DNA of 64,000 nucleotides from Amycolatopsis echigonensis (GCF_014174495.1 NZ_JACJHR010000005.1:1-64000); one strand, 5' to 3'. Positions 25,254-34,483 are shown, counted from the stretch's first letter. A program made the numbers and translations. Notes: generated by a model from the sequence alone, not told the origin.

Positions 25254-26531
25254 GTGCTCCGACTGGCGGAAGGCCGTGCGATCACCATGGAACACGGGAC
25301 GGGCGAGGGCCGGTGCTCCGGCGCGGCCCCGGCTGAGCTGACCGGCCCGCAGGTCGTCGACGCGCACTCGCCGCGCGAGCCGGCGCGGGTGGCGAAATTC
25401 CACGCGCCCGAAATCGTCTTCGGCCCGGGTTCGCTGGCCGAGCTCGGGCACTGCACGCTGCGGGTCGGGGCGCGCCGGCCGTTCCTGGTCACCGACCCCG
25501 GGCTGATCGAGGCGGGCTGGGTCGACGAGGCCGTCGGGCACCTGCGGATGGCCGGGCTGCACCCGGTGATCTGGCACGACGTCACCCCGAACCCCAAGGA
25601 CCACGAGATCCAGCGCGCGTTCGAGCGCTACCTGGAAAGCGGCAGCGACGTGATCGTCGGCCTTGGCGGCGGGTCCTGCATCGACGCGGCGAAGGGCGTG
25701 GCGATCCTGTCCGGCAACGGCGGCCGGATCCTCGGCTACGAGGGCGTCGACAAGGTCGTGCACCCGATCCCGCCCACCGTCATGGTCCCGTCCACTTCGG
25801 GCACCGGCGCGGACGTGTCCCAGTTCGCCGTCGTCACCGACACCAGCCAGCACATCAAGATCACCATCATCAGCCGGACGCTGGTGCCGGAGATCTCGGT
25901 GATCGACCCGCGGCTGCTCACCACGATGCCGGACCTGCTCAACGCGGCGACCGGCCTCGACGCGCTGACCCACGGCATCGAGGCGTTCGTCTCCAAGGCG
26001 CACAACCCGCTGACCGACAACCACGCGCTGCAGGCGGTCGGCCTGATCACCCGCAACCTCCTGCGCACCCAGCTCAAACCGCGCGAGGCGGAGGCGCGGA
26101 TGGCGATGGCGCAGGGCTCGCTGGAGGCCGGGATGGCCTTCACCAACGCGATCCTCGGCGCCACGCACGCGATGAGCCACCAGGTCGGCGGGCTGCTCGA
26201 CGCGCCGCACGGGGTGGTCAACGGGGTGCTGCTGCCGCACGTCATCCGGTTCAACGCCGCCGAGGAGCCGCACCGGTTCGTCCCGCTCGCCGCGGCCGCG
26301 GGCATCGACACCGCCGGGTTGTCCGCGCTGGAGGCCGCGCACCGGCTCGCGGACCGCGCCCGCGAACTCGCCGACCAGGTCGGCGTACCGCGCGGCCTGG
26401 CCGGGCTCGGCGTCACCGAGGACAAGGTCGCCACGCTCGCGCGCACCACGATGAAGGACGCGTGCCTCGCGACCAATCCGCGACAGGCGCGGGCGGAAGA
26501 CATCGAGGCGCTGTTCCGGGCGGCGCTGTGA
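25254..26531 (+). CDS. Iron-containing (group III) alcohol dehydrogenase
   Basis: 425 residues from GTG 25254 (GGGAGG five bases upstream); ATG 25287 is an alternative 11 codons later. The fold is recognised by APEIVFGPGSLAELG, GLGGGSCIDAAKGVAIL, VPSTSGTGADVSQFAVV and the metal-binding region GLDALTHGIEAFVS...HAMSHQVGGLLDAPHG, with the expected Asp and three His. It oxidises alcohols or reduces aldehydes with NAD(P). It is co-transcribed with MadS: the madS GTG overlaps its stop. MadSR and the site at 25108 probably control it. Confidence 0.87.
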   Translation: MLRLAEGRAITMEHGTGEGRCSGAAPAELTGPQVVDAHSPREPARVAKFHAPEIVFGPGSLAELGHCTLRVGARRPFLVTDPGLIEAGWVDEAVGHLRMAGLHPVIWHDVTPNPKDHEIQRAFERYLESGSDVIVGLGGGSCIDAAKGVAILSGNGGRILGYEGVDKVVHPIPPTVMVPSTSGTGADVSQFAVVTDTSQHIKITIISRTLVPEISVIDPRLLTTMPDLLNAATGLDALTHGIEAFVSKAHNPLTDNHALQAVGLITRNLLRTQLKPREAEARMAMAQGSLEAGMAFTNAILGATHAMSHQVGGLLDAPHGVVNGVLLPHVIRFNAAEEPHRFVPLAAAAGIDTAGLSALEAAHRLADRARELADQVGVPRGLAGLGVTEDKVATLARTTMKDACLATNPRQARAEDIEALFRAAL

Positions 26532-27910
26532 GCGAACCGGGTCCCGACCGCACCGACGCCGACCTGGGCGTGCTCACCGGCGTGCGCTCCGGCAAGCGGT
26601 CGTTCTACCCCGAATACATCCGCTCGACCGAGCGGGTCTCCCGGGCGGTCGAGGCGCTCGACGGCATCTCCCGCGCGCTGGTGCGCACCGCGGAAGGGCC
26701 GCGCGCGCTCGTCGAGGCCGTGCTCCGCGCGGCGTCGGAGCATCTGCAGGCGGACTGGCTGCTGCTGGCGGTCGCGGACGGGGCGTTGCGCGCCGCGCGC
26801 CCGAGGTTCGTGCTGAACGTCGGCGGGAGGATCGTCGACGACCGGGCCGACGTGCCGGGCGAGGTTCTCGAACACCTCGACGTCCTGCGCACCCGGCCGT
26901 GGGAACTCGACGCCTGGCCGCATCGCGACGGTTTGGTGCGCGCGACGATGACGCTGGACGACGAGCCGGTCGGCGGGATCGTGGCGAAGCCCGCGCCCGG
27001 GCTGGAGGTCGCCTCCACCGACCTCGCCATCCTGCGCGTGCTGGGCAATCAGGCGGCGGTCGCGCTGCACAACTCGTTCCTCTTCCACGCGGCCGCCCAG
27101 TTGCGCGGACGCACCGAGCGGCTGTCCGAGGCCGCCGAGCGCCAGGCCCGCGACCTCGCCGCGCGCAGCGCCGAACTGGCGCAGACCCAGGAACGTCTCG
27201 TCGAGGTGATGCAGCGGCAGGTCCTCGACGACGAACGGCACCGGATCGCCCGCGAACTGCACGACAGCGTGGCGCAGTCCGTGCTCGGCGCGGGGATGAC
27301 CATCGAGCTGTGCCGGGCCGAACTCGCCGCGATGGGCGGCCCGGCCGCGCGGATCGCGGACCAGCTCGCCCCGGCCAAAGACCTGACCAGACAGGCGATC
27401 GAACGGCTGCGCGCGTCGATCTACGCGCTGCACCACTCGTCCGCCGAAACACCCGGCCCGTTGCCGGTCCTGCTCGAGCGTCTGTCCACTGTGCACGGTC
27501 TGGGCGACCTGTCGGTCCAGGTGCGGGTCGCGGGCAGCCCGGTGGCGCTGCCGCCGCAGGCGGAACAGTCCATCGTGCGGATGGCGGGCGAGGCGCTGTT
27601 CAACGCGGCCGCCCACGGGAAAGCACGGCGCGCCTTGGTGCGCCTACAGTACCGGCCGGACGGCTCGGCCGTGGTGATCAGCGTGTCGGACGACGGCGAC
27701 GGCGATCCCGCGCAGATCCGCCGCGCGCTGCGGCTGACGAAGGCGGCAGACCTGTCCGGCCGCCATCGCGGCCTGGCGAACATGCTGGCCAGGGCGGAGG
27801 AACTCGCCGGGGAGCTGACCATCCGCCGGTCCCGGATGGGCGGGATCCGCCTGCAGGTCCGGATTCCGCTCCCGGTGCCGGCCGAATGGGAGGCATCCGA
27901 TGACGGCTGA
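26528..27910 (+). CDS. madS: MadS-type sensor histidine kinase
   Basis: 460 residues, GTG start overlapping the previous stop (GTGA). A GAF-like sensor region (LVEAVLRAASEHLQADWLLLAV to ILRVLGNQAAVALHN) is followed by a coiled linker and a HisKA_3 dimerisation helix with phospho-acceptor His245 in RHRIARELHDSVAQS. A HATPase domain is at the end (GEALFNAAAHGKA, VSDDGDG, RGLANMLARAEELAGEL). It has no membrane segments, so it is a cytoplasmic sensor. It is paired with MadR, with an 11-base overlap. By position it senses an alcohol or aldehyde signal (inference). Confidence 0.85.
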   Translation: MSEPGPDRTDADLGVLTGVRSGKRSFYPEYIRSTERVSRAVEALDGISRALVRTAEGPRALVEAVLRAASEHLQADWLLLAVADGALRAARPRFVLNVGGRIVDDRADVPGEVLEHLDVLRTRPWELDAWPHRDGLVRATMTLDDEPVGGIVAKPAPGLEVASTDLAILRVLGNQAAVALHNSFLFHAAAQLRGRTERLSEAAERQARDLAARSAELAQTQERLVEVMQRQVLDDERHRIARELHDSVAQSVLGAGMTIELCRAELAAMGGPAARIADQLAPAKDLTRQAIERLRASIYALHHSSAETPGPLPVLLERLSTVHGLGDLSVQVRVAGSPVALPPQAEQSIVRMAGEALFNAAAHGKARRALVRLQYRPDGSAVVISVSDDGDGDPAQIRRALRLTKAADLSGRHRGLANMLARAEELAGELTIRRSRMGGIRLQVRIPLPVPAEWEASDDG

Positions 27911-28556
27911 GCGCCACGCACCCGCCGCGGTCCGCATCGTGCTCGTGGACGACCACGCCATCGTCCGCCAGGGCTTGCGTTCCCTGCTGGAACGCGAGAC
28001 CGATCTGCAGGTCGTCGGCGAGGCGGGGTCGGCGGACGAGGCGCTCGCCGTGATCGAGGCCGCCCGGCCGTCGATCGTCCTGCTGGACCTCAAGCTGTCG
28101 ACCGGCGCGGACACCGAGGGGCTGGACCTGTGCGCCCGGCTCACCGAGCGCTACCCGGACCTGGGCGTGCTCGTGCTGACCACCTTCCTCGACGACGCTC
28201 TGGTAGTCGACGTGATCCATCACGGCGCACGCGGGTACGTGGTCAAGGACGTCGACACCACCGAGCTGTTGCGCTCGATCCGCGCGGTCGCGCGCAACGA
28301 AAGCGCGTTCGATTCGCGGTCCGCGGCGGCGATGGTCCGCTCGATGCGGGTCGCGCGGGAACGTCCGTCGTTCACCGAGCGGGAGCTGAATGTGCTGCGG
28401 TTGCTCGCGAACGGGCTGAGCAACCGGGTCATCGGCGGGAAGCTGTACATCTCGGAGACGACCGTGAAGTTCCACGTCCGCAACATCATGCGCAAGCTGG
28501 ACGCCAGCAGCCGGGCCGAAGCAGTCTACGAGGCCAGCAAAGCCGGCGTGATCTGA
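27900..28556 (+). CDS. madR: MadR-type response regulator, LuxR class
   Basis: 218 residues. Receiver domain with IVLVDDHAIVRQGLRSLL and the phospho-acceptor Asp63 in VLLDLKLS; Thr and Lys switch residues are in LTTFLD and YVVKDVD. The LuxR HTH lies at ~151-215 (FTERELNVLRLLANGLSNRVIGGKL, then ETTVKFHVRNIMRKLDASSR). It overlaps madS, so kinase and regulator are made together. Likely targets are the three CCTG-N12-CAGG palindromes in this window. A hairpin follows four bases after the stop. Confidence 0.87.
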   Translation: MTAERHAPAAVRIVLVDDHAIVRQGLRSLLERETDLQVVGEAGSADEALAVIEAARPSIVLLDLKLSTGADTEGLDLCARLTERYPDLGVLVLTTFLDDALVVDVIHHGARGYVVKDVDTTELLRSIRAVARNESAFDSRSAAAMVRSMRVARERPSFTERELNVLRLLANGLSNRVIGGKLYISETTVKFHVRNIMRKLDASSRAEAVYEASKAGVI

Positions 28557-28559
28557 AAC

Positions 28560-28600
28560 GGCCGGTCCGCCGCGGACGGTGTCCACGCGACGGACCGGCC
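28560..28600. terminator. 10-bp hairpin after madR
   Basis: GGCCGGTCCG (28560-28569) pairs perfectly with CGGACCGGCC (28591-28600). It is located between convergent madR and the transporter gene. Confidence 0.75.
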
Positions 28601-28609
28601 AGACCGGGT

Positions 28610-29251
28610 TCAGCCGACCAGCGGGCGGCCCAGCGGGAGCCCCTTTCCTCCGGTGGCCAGCGAGGCGACGTGGAAGAACAGGTAGACGCCGACCGCGACG
28701 AACGCGAACACCCCGATGCCGCCCGCCGTCTGCAGCGCCGCGGAGCCCTGTGCCGTCGCCGTCAGGACCAGGGCGAGCGCGACATCGACGAGCGCGAACA
28801 GCGCGGTGAACGCCAGCGGCAACCGCAGCGTGGCGAGCGTGAGCAGGACGATGGTGACCAGCCACGAGATCAGGAAAAGCTCCTGGGTCGGCACCGCGTC
28901 GGCGGCCGGGACCGCGAACCAGTCGTGCAGCAAGCCGAACACCAGCACCGCGTAGCTGAGCCAGAACCCGGAGAAGACGCCGAAGATGCACGCGACGGCG
29001 TTCTGCCCGAGCGCCGCCGCCCACACCGCGGACACCAGCTGGCCGATCCCGGTGGCGACGAGGATGATCGCCAGCGGCGCGCCGACCGCGGCGGCCGGGA
29101 CGAAACCGACCAGGGCGAGCCCCAGCGCGATCGACCCGACAAGGAAGGTCGGCACGCCGATCAGGGCGGGATCGCCGCCGAGCGGGCCGGACGCCGGGTC
29201 CGGTTCCGGCGCCGCGTGCGAGACGGGAACGTCGATTTCCGCTGCAGTCAT
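28610..29251 (-). CDS. Acetate uptake transporter, GPR1/FUN34/YaaH family
   Basis: 213 residues with six hydrophobic helices. The opening GDPALIGVPTFLVGSIALGLAL corresponds to the family NPAPLGL-type signature, followed by IILVATGIGQLVSAVWAAAL and GVFSGFWLSYAVLVFGL. Members are channels or symporters for acetate and succinate. GAAGGAGGAAGTG precedes the ATG. It is the last gene of the methanol dehydrogenase/madBC/mftM series on this strand; export or uptake of short acids formed from alcohols would fit. Confidence 0.82.
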   Translation of the reverse strand: MTAAEIDVPVSHAAPEPDPASGPLGGDPALIGVPTFLVGSIALGLALVGFVPAAAVGAPLAIILVATGIGQLVSAVWAAALGQNAVACIFGVFSGFWLSYAVLVFGLLHDWFAVPAADAVPTQELFLISWLVTIVLLTLATLRLPLAFTALFALVDVALALVLTATAQGSAALQTAGGIGVFAFVAVGVYLFFHVASLATGGKGLPLGRPLVG

Positions 29252-29291
29252 CACTTCCTCCTTCGGTCGCCGCGCACCGCCTGCGCGGCAG

Positions 29292-30212
29292 TCAGCGGGG
29301 ATGCAGGACCAGCCATCCGCCGTGGTGTTCGTGCACGGTGAACCGGCGGCCCGACCGCGCGCCGAGCCGGCGCAGCGCGGGCAGGTCGAACACCCGCACA
29401 TGGCCGTACGCCTCGGCGGGCTCGTCCTCGAACGGGACCGCGATCACGACTGGACCGCGTGCCAGCCGCGTCGCCTCGCGCACCACTTCCTCCCCCGCGT
29501 CGGCGTCGAGGTGTTCCAGCAGGTGCAGCAGCGTCACGGTGTCGACCGACGAATCCGGCAACGGCATCCGGGCGGCGTCGCACACGAAGGTCTCGAGCGG
29601 ATGCCCCCGATGCGCCGCGACCGCGTCCAGCAGCTGCATCGCGCCGGCGGACACATCCGACGCGACGACCTCGTTGCCGCCGCGCTCGGTCAGCAAAAGC
29701 GCGAAGAACCCGAAGCAGGACCCCAGATCCAGCACTCGTCCGGGCGGGGTGAGGCGCAGCGCGTGCTCGTACACCGGGGCGAATCCCGCGATGACCGAAC
29801 GCGCGGGGAGGTCGGCCGCTCCCCCGCGCAGGCAGTGCCGGATCCGGCCGAGCGTGTTGTCGTAAAAGCACAGCCAGGCTCGCATCGGATCGTCCACAGT
29901 GGACTTCACGAGACCGGTGAAGGCGTGCTCGAAGACCTCGGCCCCGGAAAGCCAGCCGGGCGTGAACAGCTCGTCGGCCAGCAGTCCGGCCAGGTCGTTG
30001 TCGAGCTGGTCCGGCCGCAGCCGGTGCCGCAGCTCCACGCGGCGGCCGGCCTTGTGCAGGCTGAAATGCCGGGTCCGCACGAACGGCTCGGAGTCGTCCG
30101 CGCCGGCGGCTTCGCGGACGACGGCGAGGAGGCGGGCGAAGTACGCGCCGGCCGGGGCGGGCGCCAAGGGGTCGAGGTACCGCGGTGCGGCGACCGGCGC
30201 GGTGCTCGTCAT
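29292..30212 (-). CDS. mftM: Mycofactocin oligosaccharide methyltransferase MftM
   Basis: 306 residues. The N-terminal half (ELRHRLRPDQLDNDLAGLL, DELFTPGWLSGAEVFEHAF, DDPMRAWLCFYDNTLGRI) is the distinctive region of MftM. The C-terminal half is a SAM methyltransferase (VLDLGSCFGFFALLL, VASDVSAGAMQLL, VTLLHLLEHLD). MftM methylates the glucose chain of the redox cofactor mycofactocin, which NDMA-type alcohol dehydrogenases require. Its ATG overlaps the madC stop. No other mft biosynthesis gene is in the window, so those must lie elsewhere. Confidence 0.8.
   Translation of the reverse strand: MTSTAPVAAPRYLDPLAPAPAGAYFARLLAVVREAAGADDSEPFVRTRHFSLHKAGRRVELRHRLRPDQLDNDLAGLLADELFTPGWLSGAEVFEHAFTGLVKSTVDDPMRAWLCFYDNTLGRIRHCLRGGAADLPARSVIAGFAPVYEHALRLTPPGRVLDLGSCFGFFALLLTERGGNEVVASDVSAGAMQLLDAVAAHRGHPLETFVCDAARMPLPDSSVDTVTLLHLLEHLDADAGEEVVREATRLARGPVVIAVPFEDEPAEAYGHVRVFDLPALRRLGARSGRRFTVHEHHGGWLVLHPR
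29892..29904. repeat. Dyad GTCCACAGTGGAC, copy 2 (inside mftM)
   Basis: Perfect 13-base dyad within the mftM coding region, where it reads Lys-Ser-Thr-Val-Asp on the minus strand. Confidence 0.6.
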
Positions 30213-31720
30213 GCCAGCACGTCCTCGGCCAGCCGGAAGGCGGCCCGGTCCAGCCCGGCCAAGTCCGCCACGACCTGCACGTGATCGCAGAACTCCGCGT
30301 ACGCGGGCAGATCGCAGCCGCCGAGCCGCCACGAGTAGCGGGGTTCCGGCGTCAGCCAAAGGGTCCGGCGCACCCGGCGCGTGATCTCCTCGAACACTTC
30401 GAGCTTCGGATCGTTGCCGTTGCCGCGGCCGTCGCCGAGGACCAGCAGCGTCGTGCGCCGGTTCAGCGCCGCGCCGTGCTCTTCCGCCAGCTGCTCGAAC
30501 GCCCGTCCGTAGTCGGAGTTCGCGTCGACGTCGAGCAGACCGCCCGCGGGCAGGCCGTCGAAGACCAGCCCGAGCGCGCGCTCCAGCGGATGTTCCTGGA
30601 ACAGCTCGGTGATCTCGCTCGGCTCGTCGACGAACGCGAACGTGCGGACCTGGCCGAACAACGACTGCAGGCCGTGCACCAGATGCAGGGTGAACCGGGC
30701 GGTCGCGCGCACCGACAGCGAGACGTCCGCCAGCACGACCAGCCGCGGCTTGTCCTCGGCCCGCGTGACCGTCACCGGGCGGAACGGCACGCCGTCGTAG
30801 CGCATGTTCCGGCGCATCGTGCGGGCCGGGTGCACACGACCGCGCAAAGTGTTGCGCTTGCGGCTGGTCAACGCGCCACGCAGGGTATGTGCCAAGCGCC
30901 GCAACGACTCCTCCAGTTGCGCGCGCTCACGCTCGTCGACCCGCTCGGCCCGGGCCGCCTCCGCCACGCGGGTCTCCACCGCGGTCTCGGCGAGTTCGGC
31001 CAGCTTCTCCAAATGCCGCCGCAGCAGTTCCGGCAGGTTCTCCAGGACGCCGGCCAGTGCCGGCGGCAGCTGCTCGCCGTCGTCCTCGTTGTAGTTCAGC
31101 CAGCCGAGAAGCGCGCTCTCCTGTGCCACGGTCAGCTCGACGTCGAGCCGGCGCCCCGTCGAGGGCGCGAGCTGGCCGGGCACCCCGGCGTTGTGCAGCG
31201 AGGACGTCTCCAGCTGCACGCTCGGCGCAGCCGTCCCGCCGGTCGCGCTGTCCTTCGACAGCACGATCTCGTCGGTCATCGCTGCCAGGTCGATCTTGTT
31301 GGCTTCCTGGTGCAGGTTGTACTGCTGAGCCAGGTCCTGCTGGTCGAAATAGTCGCGGATGTCGGCCGGTTTGCCGTGGCTGTGCCCCTGTTCGGGCGTT
31401 TCGGACGGCTCCGGCGAGACGGTGAAGGTCTCGAGTTCACCGGTGTCGGCCAGGTCGTCGTGGCCGTGCCCGTGCCCCGTTTCCTCGCGCAGCCGCTCGA
31501 TCTCGCGCAACGAGAAGTAGGCGTCGAAGGCCTCTTCGAACAGCTCGTCGTCGCGCTGGTCCTTGACCAGCGTCATGCGCAACGCTTCCCGCAGCGTGCC
31601 GCGTTCGTCGAGCACGCCGTCCTGTGCCGCCGCGCGCATCGCGTCCGTCGCTTCCGAGACGGACATGCGCAGGCCGAACAAGCGAAGCAGGCGCACGAAC
31701 CGGTGCAGACTGGTCTCCAT
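30209..31720 (-). CDS. madC: MadC-type VWA-domain protein
   Basis: 503 residues. The C-terminal von Willebrand A/CoxE-like domain begins at KPRLVVLADVSLSVRATARF, where the metal-ion-dependent adhesion site reads DVSLS, and runs to VLGDGRGNGNDPKLE. The N-terminal part has a helical region and two short His-rich patches (GHGHGHDD, GHSHGK). VWA proteins of this kind pair with MoxR AAA+ ATPases to insert metals or remodel enzymes, and MadB is the next gene upstream, 10 bases away. Together they probably mature the adjacent methanol dehydrogenase (inference from the MoxR/CoxE precedent). Confidence 0.83.
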   Translation of the reverse strand: METSLHRFVRLLRLFGLRMSVSEATDAMRAAAQDGVLDERGTLREALRMTLVKDQRDDELFEEAFDAYFSLREIERLREETGHGHGHDDLADTGELETFTVSPEPSETPEQGHSHGKPADIRDYFDQQDLAQQYNLHQEANKIDLAAMTDEIVLSKDSATGGTAAPSVQLETSSLHNAGVPGQLAPSTGRRLDVELTVAQESALLGWLNYNEDDGEQLPPALAGVLENLPELLRRHLEKLAELAETAVETRVAEAARAERVDERERAQLEESLRRLAHTLRGALTSRKRNTLRGRVHPARTMRRNMRYDGVPFRPVTVTRAEDKPRLVVLADVSLSVRATARFTLHLVHGLQSLFGQVRTFAFVDEPSEITELFQEHPLERALGLVFDGLPAGGLLDVDANSDYGRAFEQLAEEHGAALNRRTTLLVLGDGRGNGNDPKLEVFEEITRRVRRTLWLTPEPRYSWRLGGCDLPAYAEFCDHVQVVADLAGLDRAAFRLAEDVLA

Positions 31721-31730
31721 CGCCGCCGCC

Positions 31731-32918
31731 TCAGACCGGACGGCGGCGGGTGAACGCCTCGAACGCCCGGCCGCCTTGCCCGGAGCCGGTGCGCCGCGCC
31801 GGCCCGGAACCCGGCGCACCGTAGTAGTTCTCGTCGTGCCTGCCGGGCAGGTCCTTGGCCTGCCGCGCCGCGCGTCCGCCGTCGTCGTCGTCCTCGTGGT
31901 GCGCGTCATGCTCGTGGCTGTGGTCATGCCCGTGCCCGTGCCCATGGCCGTGGCCGTGCGGGAGCTCGGCGGGCAGTTCGCGGTTCGGGTCGACGAGATC
32001 CGGCAGCACCCGCAGCGCCCGGCCGAGGTCGCGTTCGTACTTCAGCACCACGTTCGCGGTCTCGGCGAGGATCTGCGGCGACAGCTCCTCGGCGCCGAGG
32101 ACGGCGAGCGTGCGCGCCCAGTCGATGGTCTCGGAAATGCTCGGGCTCTTGCGCAGCCGCAGCTCCCGCAGCTTCCGCACCACGTCGACGAGCGTGCGCG
32201 CGGCCGCGTCGGGCAGTCCGGTCTTCTTCGACCGCAGGATCTCCAGCTCGCGTCCGGCATCCGGATAGTCGAGGAACAGGTGCAGGCAGCGCCGCTTCAA
32301 CGCGGCGGAAAGGTCGCGCGTGTTGTTCGACGTGAGCACCACGAGCGGCGGGACTTTCGCGGTGTACGTGCCGATCTCCGGCACCGAAACCTGGTACTCC
32401 GCAAGACATTCCAGCAGCACCGCTTCGAGCGCTTCGTCCGCCCGGTCCACCTCGTCGATCAGCAGCACCGCGGGTTCTTCCCCGCGCACGGCGTCCAGCA
32501 GCGGTCGCGGAGCGAGGAAGTGGTCGGAGAAGAACACGCTGTCCTGAGCGTCGATCCGGGCGACCGCGCTGGCCAGGTCCGGCGCGTCGGCGATCACGTC
32601 GCCGATTTTTTCGCGCAGCATCTGGATGTAGAGCAGCTGCTTGCCGTAGTCCCACTCGTACAGGGCCTTCGTCTCGTCCTGCCCCTCGTAGCACTGCAGG
32701 CGCAGCAGCCGGCGGCCGGTGACCTCGGCCAGCGTCTTGGCCAGCTCGGTCTTGCCGACCCCGGCCGGACCCTCCAGCAGCACCGGTTTGTCCAAAGTGC
32801 ACATGAGATAGACCGTGGTCGCGAGACGGCGGCCGGCGATGTAGCCGGCGCCGGCGAAGCGGTCGACGACCTCGTCGATCGAGCCGAACGGAGCGTGGTC
32901 GGGGAATGCGGTGGACAC
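31731..32918 (-). CDS. madB: MadB-type MoxR-family AAA+ ATPase with His-rich tail
   Basis: 395 residues from GTG 32918 (GGAGG four bases upstream). Walker A is LLEGPAGVGKTELAKTL, Walker B is AVLLIDEVDRAD, and sensor 1 is VVLTSNNTRDL; the C-terminal lid has the MoxR pattern RKSPSISETIDWARTL. After ~residue 320 comes a remarkable run of alternating His and Gly with Asp/Glu-rich ends (DNA 31884-31960), a likely nickel, cobalt or zinc store. With MadC it forms a chaperone pair. A nickel/cobalt transporter lies beyond the methanol dehydrogenase. Confidence 0.85.
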   Translation of the reverse strand: MSTAFPDHAPFGSIDEVVDRFAGAGYIAGRRLATTVYLMCTLDKPVLLEGPAGVGKTELAKTLAEVTGRRLLRLQCYEGQDETKALYEWDYGKQLLYIQMLREKIGDVIADAPDLASAVARIDAQDSVFFSDHFLAPRPLLDAVRGEEPAVLLIDEVDRADEALEAVLLECLAEYQVSVPEIGTYTAKVPPLVVLTSNNTRDLSAALKRRCLHLFLDYPDAGRELEILRSKKTGLPDAAARTLVDVVRKLRELRLRKSPSISETIDWARTLAVLGAEELSPQILAETANVVLKYERDLGRALRVLPDLVDPNRELPAELPHGHGHGHGHGHDHSHEHDAHHEDDDDGGRAARQAKDLPGRHDENYYGAPGSGPARRTGSGQGGRAFEAFTRRRPV

Positions 32919-32946
32919 GTCGCCTCCGGTAGGTCGGTGCCGGGAA

Positions 32947-32979
32947 GCGCGGCGGGGCCGGCCCAGGGCCCCGCCGCGC
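32947..32979. terminator. 13-bp hairpin between methanol dehydrogenase and madB
   Basis: GCGCGGCGGGGCC (32947-32959) pairs perfectly with 32967-32979, directly after the mno stop. It would separate the highly expressed dehydrogenase from madB, or act as a partial terminator or RNA stabiliser. Confidence 0.7.
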
Positions 32980-32983
32980 GGGA

Positions 32984-34276
32984 TCAGCCGAGCAGGTCGT
33001 CGAGGTCGCCGTTGAGGCAGTGGTCGACGACCGGGCGGACCGTGTCGAACGTGCACTCCTTGGCGTTGCCCGGAGTGCAGGCGTCGCCGAGGACGTGGTT
33101 GGTGATGCGGTCGACGTCCGCGTCGTCGCCCTTGATCGTCTTCGCCCGCTCGTAGTACTTGGTCGGGCCCTGGCCGAGCCGGTTCTTCGAGTAGGAATCA
33201 GCGGTGACGTCGGTGAACTTCTCCGGAATGCCGACGTCGCGCAGCAGCCGGATCGCCGCGGCCAGTGCCGCGTCCGCCGCCTGCACGTCGGTCTTCCCGT
33301 AGGTGTCGACACCGAGCGCCTCGGCGATGTCCGCGAACCGCTTGTACGCCGCGGGCATGTTGAACGCCCACACGCGAGGCAGCGCGATCGCGTTGTTGAG
33401 GCCGTGGTGGGTGTCGTAGAACGCGCTCACCGCGTGCGAGATCGAGTGGATGATGCCGAGGCCGCCGGAGTTGAACGCCTGCGCGGCGATGTACTGGGCG
33501 TACATCATGCCCTCGCGCCCGGCCAGGTCCTGGCCGTTCCACACCGCGGCGCGCAGGTTCTGCCCGGTCAGCTTGATCGCGTGCAGCGCGTTGCCCAGCG
33601 ACGGCTCGAAGTTCAGCCGGGACACGTACGGCTCGGAGGCGTGCGCCAGCACGTCGAAACCGCACTGCGCGGTGTAGTCGATCGGGCAGTCGTAGTAGAG
33701 CACCGGGTCGTCGATCGCCAGCGTGGTCACCGAGGCGTCGTCGAAAGCCACGTACTTGTGCGGGTTCTCCGGGTCGGTGGTGGTGTCGGTGATGACGTAC
33801 GCCCACGACGTCTCGGAGCCGGTGCCCGCGGTGGTGGAAACCGCGATGTGCGGCGGGTTCTTCGGGTTCTCGGATTTGTTGAAGCCCTCGAACTCGTTGA
33901 CGTTGCGGCCGTCGTGCGCCACCGAGATGCGCGCGCCCTTGCAGGCGTCGTGCGAGGACCCGCCGCCGATCGAGACGAACGAATCGCACTTGTTCTCCTG
34001 GTACAGCGTCACGGCGTCCATGACGTTGTAGTCCTTGGGATTCGACTCCACCTGGTCGTACACGACGACCTCGAGACCGTGGTACTTCATCGACTCCACG
34101 ATCTTGTGCACGATGTCCGTCCCGAGCAGGCCGGACGTCATGACCAGCACCTTGGAAAAGCCCATCTTCTTCGCTTCCGGCCCGATCAGCTCGTGCGAGC
34201 CGGGGCCGAGGAGCGCGCGCGGGAACGGGTGGAACTCCTTGATGGGGAACGGTTTCAACAGCTCGTCGACCTGCAT
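32984..34276 (-). CDS. mno: NDMA-dependent methanol dehydrogenase (MNO/MDO)
   Basis: 430-residue iron-ADH-superfamily enzyme. LLKPFPIKEFHPFPRALLGPGS, SIGGGSSHDACKGARISV, VSTTAGTGSETSWAYV and HSISHAVSAFYDTHHGLNNAIALP identify the methanol:N,N-dimethyl-4-nitrosoaniline oxidoreductase of Amycolatopsis and other actinobacteria. It oxidises methanol with a tightly bound nicotinamide that is re-oxidised by mycofactocin. The ATG at 34276 begins the family-typical MQVDELLKPF; a longer frame upstream lacks a ribosome site. Two CCTG-N12-CAGG palindromes lie 188 and 297 bases upstream. Confidence 0.9.
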   Translation of the reverse strand: MQVDELLKPFPIKEFHPFPRALLGPGSHELIGPEAKKMGFSKVLVMTSGLLGTDIVHKIVESMKYHGLEVVVYDQVESNPKDYNVMDAVTLYQENKCDSFVSIGGGSSHDACKGARISVAHDGRNVNEFEGFNKSENPKNPPHIAVSTTAGTGSETSWAYVITDTTTDPENPHKYVAFDDASVTTLAIDDPVLYYDCPIDYTAQCGFDVLAHASEPYVSRLNFEPSLGNALHAIKLTGQNLRAAVWNGQDLAGREGMMYAQYIAAQAFNSGGLGIIHSISHAVSAFYDTHHGLNNAIALPRVWAFNMPAAYKRFADIAEALGVDTYGKTDVQAADAALAAAIRLLRDVGIPEKFTDVTADSYSKNRLGQGPTKYYERAKTIKGDDADVDRITNHVLGDACTPGNAKECTFDTVRPVVDHCLNGDLDDLLG

Positions 34277-34463
34277 GGCGGTCCTGGTCCTCTCCGCACG
34301 CCCGAGACGTGCGTGCTGCGGCGGCTGCTCCGGGACCGGCGGCGGAAGCGGCCGGCGGAGCACGGACAACCGGAAAGCTAGGCGCGGCCGCCGGTTCCGG
34401 GAACCCGGTGCGGCCCGATCCCGGCCGACCGGCGCCCCGGCTCCGCACGATCGGACGGGACGG

Positions 34464-34483
34464 ACCTGCCCGATCGGTCAGGC
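34464..34483. promoter_or_regulatory. CCTG-N12-CAGG palindrome, site 2
   Basis: ACCTGCCC-GATC-GGTCAGGC. Its left arm and centre are identical to site 1 at 25108. It lies in the divergent region between mno and the nickel/cobalt transporter. Confidence 0.65.

Noticed and set aside
31884..31960. Alternating CAT/GTG-GCC repeats that look like a microsatellite
   Set aside because: They are the codons of the His-Gly tail of MadB, in frame and bounded by normal coding sequence; no tandem DNA repeat beyond that.
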